The notes below the pieces were generated by a model. The model was not told where the DNA came from. It was given only the letters and a program-made list of their open reading frames with translations, and made no database searches. Of a stretch of DNA of 37,435 nt, positions 1 to 11,200 are shown one piece after another (positions within the stretch are counted from its first letter, which is position 1; each line of letters starts with the position of its first letter). Both the position numbers and the translations under genes were made by a program. Source of the DNA: a virus. The stretch spans positions 1 through 37,435 of the IMG/VR virus record IMGVR_UViG_3300042317_000195, one strand, 5' to 3'.

Positions 1-3000
1 TTAGAACATCAGAAGCTAATAATACAGTATGATCCTCTGCCTTGTATAATTCAACAACAACATTAAAATAGTTAGTTTCGTATTCACCAAAAGCAGCATA
101 TGTTGCTGAAGGTGTGTATGTCAATGCACTATTAGCAATATTAGTTACTTGAGGGCTACCATTTACTATAAATTTAAAATAATAATCAGATATTGCGCCT
201 TCGTTTAATCTTGCTGTAAATGTTATATTTTCGTTTGCAGTCTTTTTACTGCCATCTGCTTTGTAAATAATATAATTTTTATTACTTGTTAGTGTAACAA
301 CATGTGCTATTTCGCCTGAAGCTGTTATTTTAACTTTCGCACTTTCTTGGCCTTCTCCAAAATCATCTTTAGCGGTTACTGTATACCAAAATGGAGTAGA
401 CGGTACTACTTTATAATATAAGTAATTATTTTTAGAAACTACCGTATCTAAAGGAGTTAAAGCTGTTTCACTTGCGTAACGTTTGAAAATATATCCAGTG
501 ATATCTAATTCCGATGTGTCTGCAGCTTTTAAGAATACGGACTTATATGAAATTTCTGACTCTAAAGTTAATTTTGGCGGTACTTTATTTGTAATAATTG
601 CAGCAAGTGGCGAAATAGACGTACCACCACTAGAAGTTGTTGAATAAATTTTAACTTTAAATTGACGAGTTGCTGTTAAGAATTTGTCTATATTAGCTTC
701 TATAGTAAAGTTATATGATCCAAATTTTGTTTTAACTCCAGATGGTTTTAAATCCCTTGTTAATACAACTGTATTATCCATTTTACTAAATATAATTTGG
801 TAACCTTTGAATTTACTTGGATTTTTTAATGTTTTAGGATCGCATTCCCATTGCAATAATACATCACTACCTTCAAATATATATGTAGGGACACCATCAA
901 CTGTTTCTATTTTTTGCAGAGAATTCACATTTAATTTAACAGGAGCCTCTACATTATCTAGTAAAGTTGTTAAATTACTACCTCCTTTGTACACAGCAAT
1001 TTCTTTTTGATTTAAAAGGTCTGCAACATTTGACGTTGATTTTATTACATTAGGCGCAACTTTAATATCTAAATATAAATATAAATTATCAAAGCCATTC
1101 CAAGTAGCTGTACCGCCAGCTAATTGATATTGTAAATTTCCATCTCTAGATAAGCTAGATGCTGTCCATGTCATGATTGAATTTGCTACACTTATATCTA
1201 ATCCTTCAAAAGTGTATGAAGCTATTCTTAAATAAGTGAATTCATTTTCACTAGAATATGAGGGTAGTGAACTTGAACCATCTTCAAAAATTGCTTTAAT
1301 AGAAAACAGTACATTATCCGCAGCAATAATTGGCAATTCAAAAATAGTATCTGTAGATTGTCCTATTTGGTTAAAAATTGGAATGATATTAGTATTATAA
1401 TTCTGTAAATAAATATCTTTTTCACCTTCTGCAATATACATTGAAATAATATAATATTTCACTTTAGCTGAGTTTACAGGATCCCATTCTAACGTACCAC
1501 TGGAATCAGCTGTAATATTTGTACTATGCGAAAATTTAATTCCAGTTGGACCAGCTTTTTGCTGAGGATTATAATTTGGCGGAGTTGTCCATTCATTATT
1601 TTTAGTAGACCAAGCAAGCTGATCGTAATTAAAATGTTGCGCTGTAATTTCACAAGTACTGTCTTCTCCAATTTTTACTGAATTAACTCTAAAGTAATTT
1701 GAAGAATTTCCATCTGTTAATATTTGAAGTGTTTCACTATTTAATTTTACAAAATCACCAGGCTCTAAATAAACATCTTTTAACAAATATTTAAATTTAA
1801 TGGTGTATGCAGATCTGCTTGTTCGTACTAATTCCTCTGCACGTGCTAATGCATGATATTTATCTGTAATACCATCTGCAAAAATCTCCATTTCTAGTTC
1901 TAAATTTGCATCTACTGCCTTATAACCTTCATACAAAGCTTTATTTAAAACTTCGTTTGTAACAGAAGTGTATGCAAAATCTCGTGTAGTCCACAAAACT
2001 CTGCTAGTACCCATTGATATTTTTGCTGCAACGCCTTTATCATTTTTAGCACTAGAATTTCCCGAATAACCGTCTACGTTGCTTGCGTTAATTTTAATTA
2101 CATAATACATATCTGTTTGTGTACTACCAAAATTCAACCCCGTAACTTTCTTAACTTTAGTTTTATCTGAATAAGTAGCCAATGGTACTTTTACAGTTGT
2201 ACTTTCTGAATATAAAATTTCAATAGATATTTGACTATCCGCAGTATACTCTAATGTAAAATTGTTTCCACCACCAGCAAGAACATCTTCTTTTCTTACA
2301 ATAAATAAATATTGTAATTCAGTAGACTCATATGTACCTGACCAAACACCATAATTATTTAGGAATCGTCCTCCTTCGCTTTCTTCATTCCAACTATAAT
2401 CTGCAGCAGGATACTTTGTTCCACCTATGCCTCTTAAAGCTGTAGAAGTAACTTTTGGTGGCCAACTTGCTGAATCTTCTTTAAAATCTTCAGCTTCATT
2501 ATGAAATTTAACAGTACAATGATTTAATCTTTCACTTGCAGAAGGCCATGTTATTTCTACATCTTGATCAAGAACTAGATCATCATCTGTCAGTGTAACA
2601 GCCTCCGTAATATGTGAATTTGAAGAATTTGCTACAACAAATTCACCATTAACAGTTTTAACATTAGGATATTGCAAACTTAATTTATATCTGCCACCGG
2701 CCCAAACTAATCGCGCATCTGCCATAGTGCCAAGTATTAATTCAATATTATCTCTTACTGATTTTTTAGTATCTACCAATATATTACATTCGTACAAAGG
2801 TAAATTTCTTTTAGCAACAGCAAACGATTTATCTGTGGGTTTCCAGATTTTGCCACCTACAGCCACGTCTCTTTGTACAATAGCGTCACAAACATTAGCC
2901 GCATCATAAAAGCTCTTAGCATCAATTTCTGTTTCAAAATCTACTTTAGCACCATATTCTTTACTTGTAAGATAATCTAGTAAACACCATGCAGGATTGT

Positions 3001-3961
3001 TTGAGTAAATATTCTCAGTACTCAAAGTATAAGAAGAAGTAATTGTTTTAATTCTTCTACCCTTTACCAAAAATTGTAAATTAGGTACACCATTGAATTG
3101 TGGATCGTCTCTATCTAGTCTAAAGCATGCAGATGCATAAGATAGCCCACCAAATCTTGAATTGATAGTTTCAGGAAAGTTTTTAGTTAATACATTATCT
3201 GAAACACCAAAACCTATATCTGTTACGCCTGTTGGATCTTTACCTTCTCTATAGTGCAGATCTATACGTAATGCAGATCTAGGAAATTCTGGCTTGAGCC
3301 ATTTATGTTTCTCAGGCGCTTGATCAGCAGTGTAGCTATTCCCTAATGGAACCCAACCATAAGTCCCTAAACCTGGATCATCTAAATATTTGGATTCATC
3401 CATTATTACATCAACAACTTCCTCAATTTCGCCTACACAAAAAGCTTGTTGAAAGAATAAAAACTGATTTCTATGACCAACTTTATAATCTTGATCTAAT
3501 TGTGTTGAATTTTTAGAAATCATTGTTTCTGACTTTGCAACAACAATAGGGTTGTTCTCACTATCGTATACCATAGTCCCATCTGAATTTCTTAAATACT
3601 CGCCAGGCCTTAATACACCTGCTTCTTCATCCCAGAACATTAAACTAATATCTATTACAACTTCTTGAGCTACATCTTTACTTATACCTGTTGCCCAAAC
3701 TTTATTTGCACTTGTAGTCTCTGGCATTAAAAATTCACTTGAAGTAGCGTGGAAAGTTCTAACACCACCAACTTTTGCTCTACCATACACAACTGGCAAG
3801 TTATCAGGCTTGCCATCTACAACCATTTCATAGCCTTTACGGGCCTCAGCAGCGCTATTATCAGGAGCTGCAGGCTTCTTTGCAGAAACTAATTGGTAAA
3901 TCATTTGCGCCACTGCCATTACAAATGATAATACCATTAACACTTGACTAGTAACAACCAT
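1..3961 (-). CDS. Lambda J-like tail tip / central tail protein (partial, 3' end outside window)
   Basis: The frame is open from an ATG at 3961 to the window edge, giving at least 1320 residues. The ATG overlaps the stop of the hub gene (TAATG) and follows an AAAGGA ribosome site. Residues 2-27 are hydrophobic (VLMVLSFVMAVAQMIYQLVS). A stretch near residues 45-65 (LPVVYGRAKVGG) is typical of J-like tip proteins. The middle holds long beta-rich hub-type sequence. From about residue 800 there are fibronectin-III-like beta modules, one starting near GPTGIKFSHS. In lambda-type phages J is the last tail gene, forms the tip and contacts the receptor. Position after tape measure, distal and hub genes agrees. 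The C-terminal receptor-binding end cannot be seen here. Confidence 0.85.
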   Translation of the reverse strand, partial: MVVTSQVLMVLSFVMAVAQMIYQLVSAKKPAAPDNSAAEARKGYEMVVDGKPDNLPVVYGRAKVGGVRTFHATSSEFLMPETTSANKVWATGISKDVAQEVVIDISLMFWDEEAGVLRPGEYLRNSDGTMVYDSENNPIVVAKSETMISKNSTQLDQDYKVGHRNQFLFFQQAFCVGEIEEVVDVIMDESKYLDDPGLGTYGWVPLGNSYTADQAPEKHKWLKPEFPRSALRIDLHYREGKDPTGVTDIGFGVSDNVLTKNFPETINSRFGGLSYASACFRLDRDDPQFNGVPNLQFLVKGRRIKTITSSYTLSTENIYSNNPAWCLLDYLTSKEYGAKVDFETEIDAKSFYDAANVCDAIVQRDVAVGGKIWKPTDKSFAVAKRNLPLYECNILVDTKKSVRDNIELILGTMADARLVWAGGRYKLSLQYPNVKTVNGEFVVANSSNSHITEAVTLTDDDLVLDQDVEITWPSASERLNHCTVKFHNEAEDFKEDSASWPPKVTSTALRGIGGTKYPAADYSWNEESEGGRFLNNYGVWSGTYESTELQYLFIVRKEDVLAGGGNNFTLEYTADSQISIEILYSESTTVKVPLATYSDKTKVKKVTGLNFGSTQTDMYYVIKINASNVDGYSGNSSAKNDKGVAAKISMGTSRVLWTTRDFAYTSVTNEVLNKALYEGYKAVDANLELEMEIFADGITDKYHALARAEELVRTSRSAYTIKFKYLLKDVYLEPGDFVKLNSETLQILTDGNSSNYFRVNSVKIGEDSTCEITAQHFNYDQLAWSTKNNEWTTPPNYNPQQKAGPTGIKFSHSTNITADSSGTLEWDPVNSAKVKYYIISMYIAEGEKDIYLQNYNTNIIPIFNQIGQSTDTIFELPIIAADNVLFSIKAIFEDGSSSLPSYSSENEFTYLRIASYTFEGLDISVANSIMTWTASSLSRDGNLQYQLAGGTATWNGFDNLYLYLDIKVAPNVIKSTSNVADLLNQKEIAVYKGGSNLTTLLDNVEAPVKLNVNSLQKIETVDGVPTYIFEGSDVLLQWECDPKTLKNPSKFKGYQIIFSKMDNTVVLTRDLKPSGVKTKFGSYNFTIEANIDKFLTATRQFKVKIYSTTSSGGTSISPLAAIITNKVPPKLTLESEISYKSVFLKAADTSELDITGYIFKRYASETALTPLDTVVSKNNYLYYKVVPSTPFWYTVTAKDDFGEGQESAKVKITASGEIAHVVTLTSNKNYIIYKADGSKKTANENITFTARLNEGAISDYYFKFIVNGSPQVTNIANSALTYTPSATYAAFGEYETNYFNVVVELYKAEDHTVLLASDVL

Positions 3962-4569
3962 TATCCTTTACCCCATTTTAATGTAACGCTAGATGAACCA
4001 TCGTAAATTTGATCACAGCTAGTATCACTAGGGTCATTTTTACGCATGTTATCTCTACTAATATACACAGAATTTTTCATATCTAAATTACGCATAGGGC
4101 TTGATCCAGTAATTTGAATAATACGTTCTCCAAGGCCACCAGTTTTTACTGACATACTTACAGACTCTACACGGCCTTTATATGCAATAACTGTATCTAA
4201 AATATTCAATAAAGGTTTTCCTGATAAATGATCAACAACACCAATTCTACATTCAATGTATCTTCCTATTAAATTATTTTCAATATTAGCTTTCTTACTA
4301 AAAGCTGGATCCGCAAATGCTATTTTGTATTGTTCTCTATCTACAGAAGTAGACGCTTGTGGCGGATCAACACTCACAAGCGTGCCATCAGATGCATACA
4401 AATGCCCTGCCAAAGATGTTCCACCATTATCAACTAATTGTATATCAGTGTAAAAACTTGTTGTAGAATATAATGGAGTATTGTCAAGATTAAGAATTTT
4501 AATCATGTAAAACGCTTCGATTGTATCTGCTTCTAAGTTACTTTTTATGTTATCACTGAATTGAATCAT
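3961..4569 (-). CDS. Tail tip / baseplate hub protein
   Basis: 202 residues. The start ATG at 4569 overlaps the upstream stop as TAATG, and the stop overlaps the J-like ATG in the same way, so translation is probably coupled. The middle has an immunoglobulin-like/hub pattern (GRYIECRIGVVD, IAYKGRVESVSM), followed by SPMRNLDMKNSVYISR and an end in LKWGKG. I recall this overall shape from small hub proteins that sit between the distal tail protein and the J-like protein in siphophages. I assign the role mainly from position. No enzymatic motif is seen. Confidence 0.6.
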   Translation of the reverse strand: MIQFSDNIKSNLEADTIEAFYMIKILNLDNTPLYSTTSFYTDIQLVDNGGTSLAGHLYASDGTLVSVDPPQASTSVDREQYKIAFADPAFSKKANIENNLIGRYIECRIGVVDHLSGKPLLNILDTVIAYKGRVESVSMSVKTGGLGERIIQITGSSPMRNLDMKNSVYISRDNMRKNDPSDTSCDQIYDGSSSVTLKWGKG

Positions 4570-5204
4570 TACAAAGCCTCAATTAATTTAATAACACCAT
4601 TATCCATAAGGATACCATCTTCATAAACCATTCCTCTTACAACATCAGTATCATATTTTACATTCATTTTAACATCATCTTTATAATACATTATTGCGCC
4701 TTGTGCAGCTTGTGTACGTAATGCAGGATAAATGTACGCTGTCATTGTCTCAACATTGAGTGTAATACTTTGAGTAAGCATATAAACCTTTCCAACACCT
4801 CCAAAATTAATAAAAGTGCCCATTGGAATGACTTTACCAATATGTGGAGAATTTGCACCAACACCCTGTAAAGGTATTTGAGTATTAGTTGCTGCAGTTG
4901 TTGTTTTAACAGTTATATCAGGAGTAGCTGTTCGTGAATTTTTTGCACCCATATTTTGGGGCATTAATATTTTAAATGTTTGTGAAAACCCTTTTACAAT
5001 TAAATTAGTCATTAACTCGTGAGCAGTATTATTCTGGGGAGCCAGTTTAGTTTCCAGCTCCCATCTTTGTGCCGCTCTTTGATATAATGCTCTTTTTAAT
5101 GAAAGGGTATCTGAAACAAACATTGGTTGGTTGCTTCTAATCGTCATTGGAACAACGAAAGTTGCAATCAAACTACCTGCGTCATTTAAGATACCGTATG
5201 CCAT
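4569..5204 (-). CDS. Distal tail protein-like
   Basis: 211 residues, directly after the tape measure gene with a TAATG overlap at 5204. The N-terminal half contains SLKRALYQRAAQRWELETKL, similar to the 'R...QRWE...L' segment seen in many small proteins that form the first ring of the tail tip. The C-terminal half is beta-rich. In siphophages the gene after the tape measure usually encodes the distal tail protein joining tube and hub. Family recognition is moderate; the placement carries much of the call. Confidence 0.55.
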   Translation of the reverse strand: MAYGILNDAGSLIATFVVPMTIRSNQPMFVSDTLSLKRALYQRAAQRWELETKLAPQNNTAHELMTNLIVKGFSQTFKILMPQNMGAKNSRTATPDITVKTTTAATNTQIPLQGVGANSPHIGKVIPMGTFINFGGVGKVYMLTQSITLNVETMTAYIYPALRTQAAQGAIMYYKDDVKMNVKYDTDVVRGMVYEDGILMDNGVIKLIEAL

Positions 5205-8200
5205 TATCTTCTATATCCTTTTTCTTTATTTTGCGAATTGACGCCATCAGCAATACTAGGCATCATCTTATAGATTTCAGACTTAGTTTGACGTGAGATG
5301 TCGCCCGTTATATTTAAATTAATCACTTGCTGCCCTTTATTAGAAGCAGAAATGCTTGATGATTGTTTTATATTACCTGCAATAGGTACTGTCATAACAG
5401 GAGCAGCCGCATCTACAATACCTCCAGCTGCAAATTGAGGAACTCTTCCGCTGTTAATTTGATGTAATAAATCTCTATGTCGTGCAGTAGCAGCAGCATT
5501 TATTACATATTCACCATGTGAAAGCATAGCAGGTATGGAATCTGAAGTTCCTGTTCCTGGTCCACTTACTTGACCGCCACCCGCTAAGAATAATCCGCCT
5601 TTTCTTGCAAAAGATAGCCCTAAGCTTGAACCTGAGAACATATTGGCCATTGATGCATCACCAGCAGCGCCTAATGGACTTGCCCCACCACCACCAAATA
5701 AATTACCAAACATACTACTGAGACCGCCACCAGCACCGCCAAAGAGTTTACCAAAAAGACCGCTAAACATTCCTAAGAATTTTGATATCATTCCCATAAT
5801 GCCGCCAGTAGCGGCACCGCCAGCTGCTTCCGCTGGACCATCTGCAAAACCTTTAGCAGAAGATGCAATACTCATTATTGATCCTAATGGCCCAAGAAAT
5901 GCTCCTAAATTATGGTGTTGAACTTTTCCACTATTAATAGCATGTAGCATACCTAAATTCTTTGAAGCAGCTGCTGCATTTACAACAAACTCACCATTAG
6001 ATAACATTGTAGGTATTGAATCTGAAGTACCTGTACCCGATCCGCTAATACTGCCACCTGTTGCGGCACCACCAATGTTACCAAAAAAGTTACCTATCTT
6101 ACCAAAGAATCCCATAATGCCGTCACCGCCTGACATACTTCCTAGTATTCCGCCACCGCCCCCAGTGCTTGCACCAGCGCCAGTACCGTCAAACATATGC
6201 ATCAGACCACCAAACAAACCGCCTTTACCATCTGCACCGCCTAATAGCTCAGTAAAACTTGACCATATTGAGCCTCCCGCGCCTTCTTTACTAAAGAAAT
6301 TAGAGAAAGAATCTGCAATAGAATCTAAGAATCCTTGTTGATCTGCACCTTGTCGTGGTCCAATAAAACCACTAGATGCCGGATTGCTTGCAGGCAATAA
6401 TGGTTCTATTGTCCCTGATCCATAGCCACTTGTATCAGCAATACCTTGAGTAATTGCAGAAGGTGCATTCATATCCGCACCAGATATCATGCCTGTCAAG
6501 GGGTAAGCTAGATCAGTGCCATCAGCTGCATATCCATTAGTTACACCATTTGCATTAGGGCCGCTTTCACTGCCTTTAAAGAATGATGAGAAACTATCTG
6601 CTGAGTCTTTGGTTTGTTTTGAAGCATTTTGCATCGCATCAGTTGCACCACCTAGTCCGCCATTACCAACGGCATTCTCTAAAGCCTTAGCTGCTCTTTC
6701 TAAATGTTCAGCAGCTTTAAGTAATTTAGAATTAGCGTCATTACCAGTAAATTGATTAATTAAGTTAGCGCCCATCCCTAGCACAGGTGTAACAGTGCCT
6801 AATGCGCCCATAAAGCCACCGGCAGCTCTTCTAACAATAGAGCCGTTATTAATAGCTTCTAAGATATGTCTATTCTTTTTAGTGTCTTTAGCATTAACAA
6901 CAAATTCGCCATTAGATAATAATGTAGGGATAGAGTCAGATGTCCCTGTTCCAGCACCACTGACTTGACCGCCTGTTGCCATACCGGGCAACCAACTAAA
7001 CAGCTCACTCCATTTAATATCAGTAAAGAACTTACCAATATCATCCAGCCATGAAGTCTCGGGTAAAGCTTCACCATAAGTGTTAGTCTCACCGGGCATA
7101 TGTAAGCCACTAGCATATTGAGACACATCTTCTTTAGAGGAGAACATATCACTCCACCAAGATGTTTCTGATTTTTGTGCAGCTGCAATTTCAAGAGCTT
7201 GAGCACCTTGTTTAGTCGAACCTATACTTGCTAAAGCACCTTCTGAAAAGCCGTCTGCAGTGCTTGGAGAACCTATTGCGTCTAAAGATAGTTTATTGAG
7301 ACTACTTGATTCAGTAAATGTTTTAATGTCTTCTTTAGACATTCCACCTTTTGTTAGCGCTGCAATACCTTTAAGAGCTGTTGGACCAAGAGCAGAAACA
7401 GCGCCTAGTGCGCTACTAGATTCTTTAGCAGTTCCACCTACACCTGCGCCATTAACAGCTGCAATAATCTTATCTACAGTTTTATCAAATCTAACAGTAG
7501 CATCGTCAAATCTTACTTCAGGTGTTTTATTGGCAGTATCTGTTGATGATGTAAGGTCATTCCACCAGCTGCTAATTCCTCCGGAGAATTTATCCCAAGT
7601 CATATTGCCTGATAATGTGTCTTTAATGCCATTGCCAATTCCACTGAAAGCAGAAGATGTTAATTTTCCACCCTTTTCAAGTAACTTAGTAATACTTCCA
7701 CCCTTGCCTAACTCAAAAGAATTCATCATTGAGTTAGTAAACATTTCTGCCAACTGATCTTTAAGACCTGTTTTAAGTTTCTTTACAAATGTTTGGAAAG
7801 GCGTTTTATCTTTGTCTGCTTCACCTAGCAACATACCTTTAAAGGCATCTTTAAATGTTCCAGTAGTATTAGCTGCAAATGTTTTACCTGCATCTTCTGC
7901 CATTTTAGCAGCAGTTTGTGCAGCATCGCCAAGATCTTTTAACTTATCATTTAAATTATCAACTTCTCTTTGTAAATCAACAGTCTCTTTATTTTCATCT
8001 TTAGCAGCTTTTAAACGCGTTTCAGCATCTACTAATTGATCAGTTAATGCTTCAGCTTGCTTCATTTGGATTTTATCTAAGTATCCAACAGCTTCATCAC
8101 TCATTTTTCCAAATCTAGAAAGATATAAAGAAATATTATTTTTAGAACCTTTTCTAAATTCATCAGCTTGATTTTGTGGTGAAACTTTTAAATCTCTTAA

Positions 8201-11200
8201 TGCATTAAACCCTTCTAAATAAGCAGTCTTTGAAGTTAATGTTTTATCCAAAGCAGCAATATATTCATCTACTGGCTGATTATTGCTAGCCGCAGTTTTA
8301 ATATAATCTGTCTGATTAGCTATTCTTCTTGCAAGAGTTTCAAGATAATTGACAGATTCGTCACCTAATTGATTAGCTAAATCTTGATCAATTGTGCCTG
8401 CCTTGACCAAAGCACCTCTAATATCACTTCCAAAATTCATTCTTATTTCAGAGAATTTATCAATTTCGCTTTTATATTTTGAAGTTATCTCTTGCTTACG
8501 TATAGCTACATTAGCTATTGCTTGTGGATCAATTTCCTTATTTGAGGTAGTAGCTTTGGCTGGCTTCTTAGTTGATTTGGCACCTAACGATTTTAAAATC
8601 AAATCTGCCCAATCTTTAGATTCACCTGCATATCCTGCATCTTGTAATCCCTGTAATACTGCAGCAGTATCTTTAGGATTTGCCATAGCAGCAGCATAGC
8701 GCTTGCTTTTCATTAAAGCTACCATATCTAAAATGCTTGCGGCATCTGTTGAGTATGCTTTGAAATAACTAGGGTCATCTGTTGCAGGTCTTGCCGATAC
8801 ATTGCCTTTCCAGCTTTTACCTGCCTTAATATTAAATAAATTATGTGAACTACCGCCACCTTTTGCTTCTCTAACTTTTTCACGATTATGTGTTTCTAAA
8901 TTAGAGATAGCTTCAAGTACTCTAGGATCAAGCCCTAATGACTTACTAGCTTCCGCCATTAATTCAACAGTGCTTTTTGTAACTGCCTCAACTTTTTGAG
9001 GAATCTCATTAAGCCAAGAATTAGAACGTGGCCCTGTAAGTGTATTTGTTGATGGAGGTAAATAAGGCGACAATATGTTAGTATCAGGCACAGTTGGAAC
9101 AGCAGGCACTGTAGCTGCAGGAGTTGGAGGATTGCTAAATGCCGTTGCTAATGCATCAACCTTTATTCCAAGATCGCCTAAAGATGTTACTAAATTATTA
9201 GTTGCAGTAGTACTGCTTTCTAATGGTGTTTCTAATGCTTTTGCAAAGTCTCCACCTGTTTTAGCAAAATCATCTTTTAATTTAGTTAGTATTTCTGCAG
9301 CATTATATTTATCATAGCCACTTATAATTTCTTTTTGGCTATCTGAAAGAAGATTACCCTTACCTAAAAGAGTCTCTATTGCTGAAATATCAAAAGCTTC
9401 TTTGGCAAGCCCTTTTCCTTGATCTTTCATAGAAGCTAATCGATACATACTGATTTCTAAATCAGGTAAAGCCGCTTTGATTTTATCTAAAGAAGATTGG
9501 AAGCCTGCTTTGAAACTCTCGCGAGTATTCTTAGCAAGATCAGCAAAGAATTTGAGATATTCACCTTTAGTTGATAACTCATCTAATGCAACAATCAGGC
9601 CTTCTGCTTTAACAGATAGGAATCCTTTCTCCATTTCATCAGCTAATTGTGTTTTTAGTGATTGAGCTGTTTTTGCTAATGCATTAGTTAAACCTGAGCC
9701 TAGACTCACAAAATCCATGTTACTTAAACTTGTCCCAAATACTTCATTTACAGATGCAAATTTAGTAGAAATAGAAGCATATGTACTATTTAATGCTTTA
9801 GATCTTTCTTCAAGAGTAATTAACTTATCTTCTAATGCATTGAATTGGCCAACACTCATAGGTTGTGTCATCAAATATTGCACAGCTTCAATTTCACGAC
9901 CTAGTGAATAGAATTCTTTAACAGCACTTTCAGGTACACGTTTAAAATCAGATGCTGAAGATAAACCAACGCCACTAAAAGTATTTTGAATAGTTTGTCC
10001 AGTTTCAAACGAATGGTTTTTCAAGCTATCCATTGCTCTTTCAACAGACGCAATTTGAGCATTATATCCAAGCGCTAACCCAGGCTCAGCATTTTTCTGC
10101 GCTTCTTTAAGTCTCTCTAAAGTTATTGCTAATTGATTATATGAATCTAAAGTTTGAAGGCCAACTGCTTCTTGAATGCTTGCTGTATTCCAACCTGCTG
10201 CAGCAAAAGTGCTTTGCATAGCTTCAGATGTACCCATTCTAGCGGATAGAGAAGCTTGTTGGTTTTCATAAATCTTTTGATCAAGTTCAGCAGATTTAGC
10301 ATCAAAGTCGGACTTAGACATTTTGTCTTTGCCTTTAGCAAGATCTCTTCTAAGTCTAGCAATCTCGATACCTCTATCTTGCATTTCACGATAAGAGCTA
10401 CCTGCCAATCCGCGTATCTCAACATTTTTCAAACCATCTAACAAAGAGCTTGTAGACATATCTATTGTCTTATACTTTTCAACAATATCATCTAAGTTGT
10501 TATTAATGTCATTAAGCTTTTCAAAATCAACGGCAGGGTCTAATAACCCAATTTCTTTTTGATTTTGTAAGTCTTGTATTTCTTTAATTACTTTTCTCGT
10601 CTCTTCCATTCCAGAGCCAGCAAGCAATTGACGAACATCAATACCAAAACTACCATTTTTAAGCAAGTCTTGGAAGGCACCTGGATCTTTAAATTGAATT
10701 TCAGAAGCTGTTTTAACAGACCGCATTCTGCTTAAATTATAATTTGCTGTACCCTTTGTAATAGCCTCTTTACGAGCATTGTATTCTTTTGCACGAATTT
10801 CATTTTCAGCGTCAATTCTTTTACGTTCATCTGAATATGGTGATAAGCCTTCAGTAGGCGCTTGGTATAATTCTCCAACGCGCATTTCAGAATATAATTT
10901 GTTTCTAACAGAGTCTTTTAATTGATCTATTAAAGGATTTAGACTTGCAGGATCAGAAACTTTCTTTAATGATGCAGGCAATGTTAACCCAAGTTCTGAT
11001 TCAAAATCGCCTAACTGAGTTACAGTAGACTTAGTAGATTCATCAGCTTGCTTAATAAGCATTTCTACTATTTTGAAATCTTGTGCTTTTGCATCCATTA
11101 AAGACTGGCGTTCTTTATCACCAATTGGCTTTTTAAGTAATTTCGCAGTTACACTTAATCTGTCTAAATAACCTCTGAATTCAGAAGAACCTTCTAATGC

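Noticed and set aside
5643-6341. Pro-rich plus-strand frames
   Set aside because: Pro runs are the reverse reading of Gly codons in the Gly-rich tape measure C-terminus.
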